Shown piece by piece: positions 24,258-31,547 of a stretch of DNA of 44,453 nt (position 1 is the first letter of the stretch; each line of letters begins with the position of its first letter). This DNA is from Deltaproteobacteria bacterium UBA7527 (GTDB lineage Bacteria > Desulfobacterota > Syntrophorhabdia > Syntrophorhabdales > Syntrophorhabdaceae): positions 25,314 to 69,766 of the forward strand of contig DLMV01000005.1 of the NCBI GenBank assembly GCA_002478225.1, written 5' to 3'. Under the pieces are notes generated by a model, which saw nothing but the letters and a program-made list of their open reading frames with translations, had not been told where the DNA came from and did no database searches. Made by a program: the position numbers and the translations under genes.

Positions 24258-25856
24258 ATGAATTTTGCAATGTTTTCGGGGCTAAATGCCAGCAAATTTC
24301 CCAAGAGAGAGTTCATTATCGAGAGCTATCCGTCGAAGAAGGCCCGGCGTAGCCTCACATGGGAAGAGTTCAACGACCAGGCGAACAAGGTCGCCAACTA
24401 CCTGATGAAGGATTGTGGTGTCAAAAAAGGCGATATCGTCTGTCATCTTATGATGAACTCGATGGAATGGTACGCGAGCTACATAGGGGTGCTGAAAACA
24501 GGTGCGACCGTAACACCTCTTAACTTCCGTTTCGCAAGCGCAGATATCAAATACGCAGCGGACGTTACAAAATGCAAGGTCTTCATGTTCGGCGAGCAGT
24601 TCAACGCAAGGATGGAGCCGATCATGAAAGAGATGGATTACTGCAAGCACTTCATCTGTCTCGGCAACGCTATACCAGCAGGCGTAAAGTCCTACAACGA
24701 GATCCTTGAAAAAGGTGACAGGTCAGAGGTCTGCGTCGAAACGAACGACGACGATATGGCAGAGCTTATGTTCACATCAGGTACAACAGGCGCGCCGAAA
24801 CCCGTTTCCCACACACACAAGACGCTCTTCTTTATCGGTATAGGCAACGCCCTAACCTATAATGAGGGCTATAACAGCGTGTATCTGGCGCCGCACCCGT
24901 ACTATCACAGCGGCACGCTCTTCCTTTCCTTTCCGTGCTACATAGCGGCAGGAAAGGTATTGATGCCGATGGAGCTGCAGCCGGAATTCTATTTACAGTC
25001 AATCGCAGAGGAAAAATGCACCGGCGGCTGGAATACCGTCCCTACATGGTCGGACGTGATCAATGCCATCAAATCAGGCCAGGTAGACCTCAAAAAATAT
25101 GATCTTTCCGCCCTTTCACATATAGAGATCGGCGCACAACCCGTTCCTTACATCCTCCTTGAGGATTCGAAGAAGATCTTCCCCAAGCTCCCGATAGCAA
25201 ACATCTATGGCATTACAGAGGGCGGCGGCGGCGGACTCACGAACTGCTACGATGAAGACATCATGAAAAAACCCGGTTCCATTGGAAAGGCAACAGCTTT
25301 TATGGAGGCAAAGGTTGTTGACAGCGAAGGCAAAGAGCTTCCTCCCGGAGGGGTTGGTGAACTGCTCCTCAAGGGACCGCGGCTTATGAAAGAGTATGCC
25401 TTCAATCCTGAGATGACGGCAAAAACGATCAAAGACGGCTGGCTCTATACCGGGGACCTTGCGTACAAAGACGAGGAAGGCTTCATCTTTTTTGCCGACA
25501 GGGCAAAAGACCTCATTATCAGGGGCGGCGAGAACATCTTCCCGGCTGAGATAGAAGACGTCCTGAGGAAGCACCCCAAGATCCAGGACGTTGCCGTGCT
25601 CGGTTATCCTCACCCGAGGCTTGTGGAGATTGTTATGGCGATCATTCAGCCGAAGGAAGGGCAGACGATTACAGATGACGAGGTCATCAACTTCGTGAAA
25701 GAAAAAGGTATGGCCAAGTACAAATGGCCTGAGAAGATGGTGTACACCGCTATCCCGAGAAACCCGGCAGGAAAGATAGAGAAGCCGAAGCTGCGAGACA
25801 TCTATGTAAAACCGGCTAAAGAGGCAATGGAAAAGGAATTCAAGAAACAGTCGTAA
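24258..25856 (+). CDS. AMP-forming acyl-CoA synthetase (paralogue 2)
   Basis: This 532-aa ANL enzyme carries the P-loop MFTSGTTGAPKP, the A5 region YGITEGGGGG, the hinge GWLYTGDLAYKDEEGFIFFADRAKD and the catalytic-lysine region IPRNPAGKIEKPKLRD. The A5 segment has an unusual run of Gly, unlike paralogue 1, which suggests a different acid-binding pocket. AAAGGAGGG precedes the ATG. It ends at a strong shared terminator. It could activate a fatty, cyclic or aromatic acid in the anaerobic catabolism suggested by the rest of the window. Confidence 0.92.
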   Translation: MNFAMFSGLNASKFPKREFIIESYPSKKARRSLTWEEFNDQANKVANYLMKDCGVKKGDIVCHLMMNSMEWYASYIGVLKTGATVTPLNFRFASADIKYAADVTKCKVFMFGEQFNARMEPIMKEMDYCKHFICLGNAIPAGVKSYNEILEKGDRSEVCVETNDDDMAELMFTSGTTGAPKPVSHTHKTLFFIGIGNALTYNEGYNSVYLAPHPYYHSGTLFLSFPCYIAAGKVLMPMELQPEFYLQSIAEEKCTGGWNTVPTWSDVINAIKSGQVDLKKYDLSALSHIEIGAQPVPYILLEDSKKIFPKLPIANIYGITEGGGGGLTNCYDEDIMKKPGSIGKATAFMEAKVVDSEGKELPPGGVGELLLKGPRLMKEYAFNPEMTAKTIKDGWLYTGDLAYKDEEGFIFFADRAKDLIIRGGENIFPAEIEDVLRKHPKIQDVAVLGYPHPRLVEIVMAIIQPKEGQTITDDEVINFVKEKGMAKYKWPEKMVYTAIPRNPAGKIEKPKLRDIYVKPAKEAMEKEFKKQS

Positions 25857-25882
25857 TACACGCACCCAATTACGCGGAACAC

Positions 25883-25911
25883 AAAACGCCCGCCACTCAG
25901 GCGGGCGTTTT
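25883..25911 (+). terminator. Bidirectional intrinsic terminator
   Basis: A perfect 12-bp stem (25883-25894 with 25900-25911), GC-rich and flanked by A-run and T-run, has a 5-base loop. It can stop the acyl-CoA synthetase transcript on the plus strand and the symporter transcript on the minus strand. Confidence 0.92.
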
Positions 25912-26013
25912 CATGTTTTCGCTGATAGCCAATCATCAATCAACCCGCAACCACTAACAGCTCTTTTTTTCAGCTTTGTGCTGTATTTCTCGCGGAACGC
26001 CCATCTCATTAAG

Positions 26014-26059
26014 CGGAACGCATCACAGGTGTATCGCTGTAAGCCATGAACGATGAGCT
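26014..26059. repeat. Partial copy of the 3626-3725 repeat region
   Basis: This segment contains GAACGCATCAC, GGTGT, TCGC and AAGCCATGA in the same order as 3626-3712, ending with 7-base words (AAGCCAT, GAACGAT). It lies just downstream of the symporter stop. It is the last heptad-type sequence seen in the window. Confidence 0.6.
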
Positions 26060-26062
26060 TTT

Positions 26063-27643
26063 TTAGATATGTCTGAAGGCGCTCCTGACGGTCTCTTCCC
26101 TGACAGGTTTGGTCACGAGAGAAACAACAAAAAACACGATGAACGAGATCGGCAGGGCGATGATCTGAGAATCGATCATGTTCCAGGGGTGGCCTGCGAG
26201 AGAGTTCGACCTGAAGAAGAATCTGCATAGACCGAAAGCCTGCGACTCATGCTCGTGGAAAAAGAGCATCCAGAAAAGTGAAATGAAAAAACCGCTAAGT
26301 ATGCTGGCCTTCGCCGCCGCCTTTGTTCCTTTCTTCCAGTAGAGCCCGAAGAAGTATGCTGGTATGAATGTAGCTCCGCAGAGGCTGAAGAAGAATGCTG
26401 TGGCAACGGCAATGACGCTTTCCGGCAGTATTAATCCTATGAAAAGCGTTGAGAAGATGCTGAACACGATCCCGACGCGCGTTACGATCGTGATCTCCGC
26501 AATGGATTTGCCCCTGAGGAGGGCCTGCTCGAAGATGTCCCTTGAGAGCGATGTGCCGAGGGCGTGGAACTGGCTGCTGTTGGCGCTCATGGCGGCGGAC
26601 ATGAGGGTGACGAGGAAGAGGGCGACGAACCATTGGGGATAGAAGCGGTCGATATAAAGCGGTATGATCTTATCGATGTTCCCCTGAACGGCCGTAATCG
26701 GCAGTTCGGTGTAAACGCTGTAGAAGACCACGTTGGTCAGCGCTCCGACCGCAAAGGCAATGCCCGTGGTAAGGAGAATAAAGATCGCGGTGAAGGGGAC
26801 AGACCTGTTTATTTCCCTGTCTGATTTGAGGGTCATAAAACGTACATTCAATTGAGGCTGCCCTATAACGCCCACCCCGACACCCATTATCATCGTTGTA
26901 ATGACATACCACCACAGGGGTGATGCTGCCGCCGGCATGGACGTGAATCCGCGGTGCCCCGCCTCCTTCAGATATTGCGGAATAAAAGGTGTCAGTTTCG
27001 TGAGGGCTTCGTGGGCGCTCACGATCCCGCCTGCTGCATGATATGTGTAGATGCCGATGGCGACCATGACAACAACCATAATAATGCCCTGGAACACCGA
27101 TGTATAGAGGACGCCCTTTAAGCCGCCCCAGATGACATAACATGCAGTGATAAGGAGGAAGGCAAGATAGGCTGTTGAGAAGGGGATATTCAGGTAGACC
27201 TCAATAAAACGGGAGATGCCGATGAGGACCGCTGCCGCGTAAACAGGCATGAAGATAAGGATCACGAGGCCGGAGAATCCCTGTACGAACCTTGATCCAT
27301 ATCGCCTGCCGAGCAGTTCCGGAAAGGTGTGGGCATCGAGCGCCTTGCCCATCTTGCGGGTCCTCTTCCCAAAAACAACAAAGGCAATCCAGATGCCGAT
27401 CATGATATTGAGAACGGTCAGCCAGGACAGGCTGAAGCCGTAAAGGGCGCTTACGCCGCCGAACCCGATGATCGCAGATGTGCTTATGTATGTAGCGCCG
27501 TAACTTAATCCCATCGTTACGGGGTGGACCTGCCTGCCGGCGAGCATATAGTCGGATACGCTTGTGGTGCGACGGTATCCGAGGTAACTTAAATAAATTG
27601 TTATAATAAGATAGATAAGGGTAAATGTTATGAGATAGAACAT
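26063..27643 (-). CDS. Sodium:solute symporter (SSS family)
   Basis: This 526-aa protein has about 13 hydrophobic helices and the SSS signatures YMLAGRQVHPVTMGLSYGA, ISTSAIIGFGG, GGLKGVLYTSVFQG, and LMSAAMSANSSQFHALGTSLSRDIF in TM8 (a Na+ site region). It would import a small organic acid or similar solute with Na+. It starts 4 bases after the small membrane protein gene, so the two form an operon and probably a complex. Neighbouring acyl-CoA synthetases suggest a carboxylic acid substrate; this is inference. Confidence 0.92.
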   Translation of the reverse strand: MFYLITFTLIYLIITIYLSYLGYRRTTSVSDYMLAGRQVHPVTMGLSYGATYISTSAIIGFGGVSALYGFSLSWLTVLNIMIGIWIAFVVFGKRTRKMGKALDAHTFPELLGRRYGSRFVQGFSGLVILIFMPVYAAAVLIGISRFIEVYLNIPFSTAYLAFLLITACYVIWGGLKGVLYTSVFQGIIMVVVMVAIGIYTYHAAGGIVSAHEALTKLTPFIPQYLKEAGHRGFTSMPAAASPLWWYVITTMIMGVGVGVIGQPQLNVRFMTLKSDREINRSVPFTAIFILLTTGIAFAVGALTNVVFYSVYTELPITAVQGNIDKIIPLYIDRFYPQWFVALFLVTLMSAAMSANSSQFHALGTSLSRDIFEQALLRGKSIAEITIVTRVGIVFSIFSTLFIGLILPESVIAVATAFFFSLCGATFIPAYFFGLYWKKGTKAAAKASILSGFFISLFWMLFFHEHESQAFGLCRFFFRSNSLAGHPWNMIDSQIIALPISFIVFFVVSLVTKPVREETVRSAFRHI

Positions 27644-27647
27644 GGTT

Positions 27648-27830
27648 TCAGGGAAGCTTCTCTATCAGGTCGATCTCTTCTTTTTCCCAGCGCACCTCTT
27701 CTCTGTAATCCCCATCCTTTTCACTTGATCCTTTGTGCCAGTTAATGACCCCGTAAATGATGCAGAAGAGAGCTGAGAAAAAGGCAAGGATAAACCCTGC
27801 AAAGATCCAAGCATCAGAAAATCCAAGCAT
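27648..27830 (-). CDS. Small symporter accessory membrane protein
   Basis: This 60-aa protein has a single strong transmembrane helix (IFAGFILAFFSALFCIIYGVI), then NWHKG and an acidic tail (KDGDYREEVRWEKEEIDLIE). Small proteins of this pattern occur directly upstream of SSS symporter genes and are annotated as symporter accessory proteins. The 4-base gap to the symporter start fits that role. The helix probably packs against the carrier. Confidence 0.75.
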   Translation of the reverse strand: MLGFSDAWIFAGFILAFFSALFCIIYGVINWHKGSSEKDGDYREEVRWEKEEIDLIEKLP

Positions 27831-27884
27831 GCTATTTCATTAGCACGGAGATTTTTTTATTGTCAAGGATAATATAAATTCTGG

Positions 27885-27913
27885 TTGACTTTGTGGGTAT
27901 TATCGGATATTTT
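27885..27913 (+). promoter_or_regulatory. Promoter for a candidate small RNA
   Basis: TTGACT (27885-27890) and TATTTT (27908-27913) are separated by 17 bases on the plus strand. No protein gene lies between this promoter and the terminator at 27997. The start point would be near 27920. Confidence 0.5.
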
Positions 27914-27919
27914 TTATAC

Positions 27920-28031
27920 AACTGAATAAGGCTGACTTGATGGGTTCAGAAACGTACAGCGCGTTTCTGAAGGTGCTTTGAAAAAGGATGGTCGGGCCGC
28001 CACCAGAAGAAAATTCGGGTGGCGGTTTTTA
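27920..28031 (+). ncRNA. Candidate small RNA of about 110 nt (or short leader-peptide unit)
   Basis: A promoter-like sequence is followed by a 10-bp perfect hairpin (27945-27954 with 27962-27971). An intrinsic terminator follows: CCGCCACC at 27997-28004, GGTGGCGG at 28018-28025, then five T. The unit is transcribed away from the symporter operon and ends about 115 bases before the pentapeptide gene. A 13-codon reading frame (27940-27981, beginning MGSETYSAF) with AAGG 8 bases upstream overlaps the first hairpin, so a leader peptide is the alternative. It accounts for most of the 317-base gap. Confidence 0.5.
27997..28031 (+). terminator. Intrinsic terminator of the small RNA unit
   Basis: An 8-bp GC-rich stem with a 13-base loop is followed by TTTTTATTTT on the plus strand. 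There is no T-run on the minus side, so it acts in one direction only, although no annotated plus-strand gene precedes it. Confidence 0.85.
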
Positions 28032-28147
28032 TTTTGTTATGACCCGGCGACAAAGATGGATAAAAGAACAGCTTTGGATAGCATGATATAGGGTATAGCA
28101 ATATAATATGGGTTTTTAGTGAATCTAAAATCAAAAGGGAGGTAAAT

Positions 28148-28513
28148 ATGGCGAAACGATCAATGTATCTGTTTTTGGCGATCATGGTGCTCCAGGCAGT
28201 GTTCTTAGCAGGGATTGGCTTCGGATTCAACGCAGCAGACCTTCAGAAATTCAACAGTACTAACAAGTGCGAAAAGTGCGACCTGTCGAACGCGGACTTT
28301 GCTAATTTAGATATGTATGGCGCAAACCTGGCAGGCGCAAACCTGTCAGGCGCAAACCTTTCTGGTGCAAGCTTCAACGATGCAAACCTTAACGATGCAA
28401 ACCTTAAAGGGGCAAACATTAAGGGGACAAATTTTGCCGGTGCGAAGCTGTCGAATACCATATGGGTTGACGGCAGGAAATGCAAATCAGGCTCAATGAG
28501 TGAATGTAAATAG
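28148..28513 (+). CDS. Exported pentapeptide-repeat protein
   Basis: This 121-aa protein has an N-terminal signal or anchor helix (MYLFLAIMVLQAVFLAGIGFGF). A CEKCDL motif is followed by about ten A(D/N)LxX pentapeptides (ADFAN, ANLAG, ANLSG, ANLND, ANLKG, ANIKG) that would fold as a short right-handed quadrilateral beta-helix. The tail CKSGSMSEC holds a second Cys pair that may cap the helix by disulfides. GGGAGG precedes the ATG. The size and Cys pairs fit small exported pentapeptide proteins; the role is unknown. Confidence 0.85.
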   Translation: MAKRSMYLFLAIMVLQAVFLAGIGFGFNAADLQKFNSTNKCEKCDLSNADFANLDMYGANLAGANLSGANLSGASFNDANLNDANLKGANIKGTNFAGAKLSNTIWVDGRKCKSGSMSECK

Positions 28514-28580
28514 TCGTTTGCGCGTGATCAAAATTATTGTGTTGTAAACCTCTCCCAGAGCTTATAACGCATCTTTCATA

Positions 28581-28616
28581 AAAAAAGGGACGCCACTCAG
28601 CAGGCGCCCCTTTTTT
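28581..28616. terminator. Bidirectional terminator between the convergent pentapeptide and DctP genes
   Basis: A 14-bp stem with one mismatch (28581-28594 with 28603-28616) has A6 on the left and T6 on the right, so it can serve both strands. Confidence 0.88.
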
Positions 28617-28635
28617 CTCTTATGCGGAGTTATTG

Positions 28636-29658
28636 TTAGTGTGTCTTCAGATAGTCGATGCAGAACTTCAGGGCCTCTTCGCCGGGAAGACCTTTTGCCT
28701 TCATGTTCTTGACATATTCGTCAAGGATCGGCTTCACCGCTGCTGCCCATCTGGCATCTTCTTCCTTGGAGAGGGCAATGATCTTGTTGCCCCTCTTCTT
28801 GGTGAACTCGTAGCCTTCTTTATCGATCTCGTCCCAGGTCTGACCCTGTTTGACTATCCATTCCTTGCTCACATCTTCCATGACCTTCTGCACATCGGGC
28901 GGCAGGGAGTTCCATTTTGCCTTGTTCATGACGACAAACATGCTTGCCGTATAGGCTGAACCGAAGTTCTGGGTCGTAGAGGAGACGACCTCGCCCCATT
29001 TCCAGCCCTGGAGGGCTTCAATGGGGGCCATTGCGCCTTCCGCAACGCCGGTACGAAGGGCGTCATAGGTCTCCGGCATAGTGGTGCCGACAGGCGCTGC
29101 ACCTAAGGCCTGTACGATCTTTGCAGCGAGACCGGTTGCCCTGATCTTCTTGCCCTTCATGTCCTCGAGCTTCGCTATAGGGATCTTTGAATGGAGAATT
29201 CCCGGACCATGCGCATGGAGGAAGAGTACCTTTACTTCATCAAGCTCTTTTGGTTGGAATTTTGCATAGAATGCATTGACAAGACCTGTTGCCTGGACGC
29301 CATTCTTATAGCCCAGCGGAAGGTCAAAGACCTCGATGAGAGGGAACTTGCCTCTCGTATAAGCGAAGACGCTCTCTCCGATGTCAGCTATGCCTTTTAC
29401 GACATTGTCATAAGTCTGTGCAGCCGGTGTCAGTGTGCCGCCTGCGAAGTAGGTGATCTTGACCTTACCTTGCGTCCTTTTTTCTACCTCTTTACACCAT
29501 GCGTCAGCAAGGATGCTGTTCTTGTGCTGTGCCGGGAAGAAGTTCGAGAAGTTGAGCGTAATGACCTTCTGCTGCGCGCCGGCAAGATCCGGCATGGATA
29601 TAAGGCAGATGGATACAACGAAGAACAAAAGAAAAAACTTTACCCCTGAATGTTTCAT
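28636..29658 (-). CDS. TRAP transporter solute-binding protein, DctP type (orphan)
   Basis: This periplasmic binding protein of about 340 aa has a signal peptide (FFLLFFVVSICLISMPDLAGA) and the DctP fold signatures LNFSNFFPAQHKNS, FAGGTLTPAAQTYDNVVKGIADIG, KKIRATGLAAKIVQALGAAPVG and the Arg/Pro region MPETYDALRTGVAEGAM. It binds an organic acid for a DctQM permease. No dctQ or dctM lies beside it; the fused permease at 31548 has its own TAXI partner. I chose the ATG at 29658, 7 bases after AGGAGG, over an upstream TTG. A consensus promoter (29695-29723) serves it separately from the regulator upstream. Confidence 0.92.
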   Translation of the reverse strand: MKHSGVKFFLLFFVVSICLISMPDLAGAQQKVITLNFSNFFPAQHKNSILADAWCKEVEKRTQGKVKITYFAGGTLTPAAQTYDNVVKGIADIGESVFAYTRGKFPLIEVFDLPLGYKNGVQATGLVNAFYAKFQPKELDEVKVLFLHAHGPGILHSKIPIAKLEDMKGKKIRATGLAAKIVQALGAAPVGTTMPETYDALRTGVAEGAMAPIEALQGWKWGEVVSSTTQNFGSAYTASMFVVMNKAKWNSLPPDVQKVMEDVSKEWIVKQGQTWDEIDKEGYEFTKKRGNKIIALSKEEDARWAAAVKPILDEYVKNMKAKGLPGEEALKFCIDYLKTH

Positions 29659-29694
29659 ACACAACCCTCCTGGAATAATGAGATTTTAAACACT

Positions 29695-29723
29695 TTTATA
29701 GTAAACCTAAGCCCATTTGTCAA
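29695..29723 (-). promoter_or_regulatory. Sigma-70-type promoter for dctP
   Basis: On the minus strand TTGACA (29723-29718), 17 bases and TATAAA (29700-29695) form a near-perfect promoter. The start is near 29688, giving a 30-base leader with AGGAGG. A palindrome, TTCAT/ATGAA with a 4-base gap (29761-29774), lies about 40 bases upstream and may bind a regulator. Confidence 0.75.
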
Positions 29724-29829
29724 CAGAATTACCAAAATATTCAAGAAAATAATATTACCATTCATCATAATGAACAACATTATAATATAATAAAATTTTT
29801 TGATAATTCCTGCGATATCGTAAGTTTCG

Positions 29830-30540
29830 TTAGGTCAATCTTTTTAATACATCGCCAATATGCTCATTCATCAATATTGAGGCGCCCCTTGCGTCACCAT
29901 CTTTAATACAGGCAGTTATCTTTTTGTGGTAATCAAGGATGACGCGGTGATCCTCCAGGCTTAAACTGATCTTCTTGAATTCGTCGTTCAGGGCCATCGC
30001 TATGGCGTCGATCACAAGGCAGAGCAGCTGATTTTTTGAGGCCATCGCCACAGCCTGGTGCCAGTCAATGTTCACGATGATCGGAACCTTGTCCGCCTTT
30101 ATTGGTTTTTCTCTAAGGGCATTCAGTGCCTCTAATTGTTTAATGTCTTCTTTGGTCCTTTTTGAGGCCGCAAGAGCTGCGATCCCAGGTTCGATGATCT
30201 CCCTTGTTTCCAGCAGTTCATGAAAACTGACCTTGTTCATCCTGATTATGTCATAGAGGGTGTCTGAGAATGAATGCATTGCCTTATCGGTCACATATGC
30301 ACCGCCGAAGACGCCTGTTTTTATGACTATGAACCCAATTCGCTCCAAAGATTTCAGGGCCTCCCGCAGAGAGCCCCTGCTGACGTTGAACATTTTCAGA
30401 AGATATTTCTCTGACGGCAGCTTTTCTCCCGGTTTGTATACCCCGTCAATAATGCTCTTCTTTATCTGATGCACAACATTGTCAGAGAGCCCTCCTCTTT
30501 TGACCGTCTTAAAAACAGATCTTATTTTGCCATTCACCAC
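29830..30540 (-). CDS. FadR-family (GntR) transcriptional regulator
   Basis: This 236-aa protein has an N-terminal GntR winged helix (VVHQIKKSIIDGVYKPGEKLPSEKYLLKMFNVSRGSLREALKSLERIGF) and a C-terminal FCD effector domain. The FCD metal/ligand residues are visible in NIDWHQAVA, DDHRVILDYH and MNEHIGDVL. FadR-type regulators usually repress catabolic operons and release DNA on binding an organic acid. Its position between ubiX and dctP suggests control of this locus. The start is a GTG at 30540 with GAGGTG upstream. Confidence 0.92.
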   Translation of the reverse strand: MVNGKIRSVFKTVKRGGLSDNVVHQIKKSIIDGVYKPGEKLPSEKYLLKMFNVSRGSLREALKSLERIGFIVIKTGVFGGAYVTDKAMHSFSDTLYDIIRMNKVSFHELLETREIIEPGIAALAASKRTKEDIKQLEALNALREKPIKADKVPIIVNIDWHQAVAMASKNQLLCLVIDAIAMALNDEFKKISLSLEDHRVILDYHKKITACIKDGDARGASILMNEHIGDVLKRLT

Positions 30541-30575
30541 AATTGCACCTCAAAAAAAGGATGAGACAACAAACC

Positions 30576-30604
30576 ATGATAACAATTTTACGTCGTCTTA
30601 TCAA
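30576..30604 (-). promoter_or_regulatory. Promoter for the FadR-type regulator gene
   Basis: On the minus strand TTGATA (30604-30599), 17 bases and TATCAT (30581-30576) precede the GTG by about 36 bases. The regulator can therefore be expressed independently of the upstream ubiD-ubiX genes. Confidence 0.6.
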
Positions 30605-30621
30605 GTACTTCTCTTCCCCGT

Positions 30622-31227
30622 CTAACAAGAGCGAACTATATTTAATCCTGCAATCTGCGTGTCGTCTTCAACTCCCTCCCACCTCCGAAACAGGCGGTGG
30701 TCGATGTCGAACTGATCAAGGATCTTTCCTACCGTGTGGTCGATGATGTCCTGAATGGTCTTCGGGGCATTATAGAATGCCGGGACTGGCGGAAGGATAA
30801 CGCCCCCCAGATCGGCGACCCTGCCCATCATCTCAAGATGGCCTTTGTGAAGGGGAGTTTCTCTTACCATGAGAACGAGTTTTCTCCTTTCCTTCAGGGC
30901 AACGTCTGCTGCCCTCACGATGAGATTGTCGTTGTATGAATGGGCAACGCCCGACAGTGTCTTTATCGTACATGGGACTATCGCCATTCCATCCGTCTTA
31001 AAGGACCCGCTCGATATAGGGGCCGCCATATCCTTTATGTCATGTACCCGTCCGGCAAGCTTTTCCACGGCATTGACCTCAAGATCGCTTTCTATGCATA
31101 TGTTCCTCTTGGCCTGTTCAGAGAGGATCAAATGGGTTTCCACATTCAGGTCCGCCAAGACCTTAAGGAGTCGTATCCCGTAAATGACGGCTGTCGCTCC
31201 TGTAATTCCTACCACGATCCTTTTCAC
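30622..31227 (-). CDS. ubiX: Flavin prenyltransferase, UbiX family
   Basis: This 201-aa protein makes prenylated FMN, the cofactor of UbiD decarboxylases. Family motifs are MKRIVVGITGATAVIYGIRLL, the conserved SSGSFKTDGMAIVPCT, NLIVRAADVALKERRKLVLMVRETPLHKGHLEMM and GGVILPPVPAFYN. In many UbiX proteins the first motif reads GASGA; here it is GATAV. It lies in the same transcription direction as ubiD, with the ligase, transport and TIGR04076-like genes between them. The pairing strongly implies that the UbiD here is prFMN-dependent. Confidence 0.95.
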   Translation of the reverse strand: MKRIVVGITGATAVIYGIRLLKVLADLNVETHLILSEQAKRNICIESDLEVNAVEKLAGRVHDIKDMAAPISSGSFKTDGMAIVPCTIKTLSGVAHSYNDNLIVRAADVALKERRKLVLMVRETPLHKGHLEMMGRVADLGGVILPPVPAFYNAPKTIQDIIDHTVGKILDQFDIDHRLFRRWEGVEDDTQIAGLNIVRSC

Positions 31228-31247
31228 GGTACCTCCTGTTTCACTTT

Positions 31248-31523
31248 TTATTGTTCTTTTACCCTCCGCAACTTGATGGTAAGCAGGTTGTAGCTGTCGG
31301 GGCAGTGAACAACTGCTTCGTCTGTTCCCCAGGGGTAGCTTCCATCAAATTGCATCACCTGAAGTGTCGGGAATATGGCATGATAGAGAAAGCCGCACAT
31401 GCCCCCGGTGTTCCAGCAACTGACCTCGAACTGTTCCCCGACCTTGTGGCCTGCGTTACATTGTCCTTTCAGGCCTATGACCTCTGCCTTGATCTTTTTT
31501 CCTAAACCAGGATCTTTTGCCAT
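31248..31523 (-). CDS. TIGR04076-family small protein
   Basis: This 91-aa protein begins with a short basic helix and the segment KAEVIGLKGQCNAGHKVGEQF, then CGFLYHAIFPTLQVMQFDG and a CPD turn. These Cys/His positions (QCNAGH, SCW, MCGFLYH, HCPD) match the TIGR04076 family, whose role is not known. A metal site is possible from the conserved Cys and His. It sits between the TRAP permease and ubiX with short gaps of 24 and 20 bases, so it is part of the catabolic operon. AGGAGG precedes the ATG. Confidence 0.8.
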   Translation of the reverse strand: MAKDPGLGKKIKAEVIGLKGQCNAGHKVGEQFEVSCWNTGGMCGFLYHAIFPTLQVMQFDGSYPWGTDEAVVHCPDSYNLLTIKLRRVKEQ

Positions 31524-31547
31524 TTGAGTACCTCCTAAGGAAATTGT

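Noticed and set aside
28148..28513. DNA-mimic type (Qnr-like) pentapeptide protein
   Set aside because: The protein is exported, short and Cys-flanked, unlike the cytoplasmic gyrase-protecting proteins of about 200 residues.
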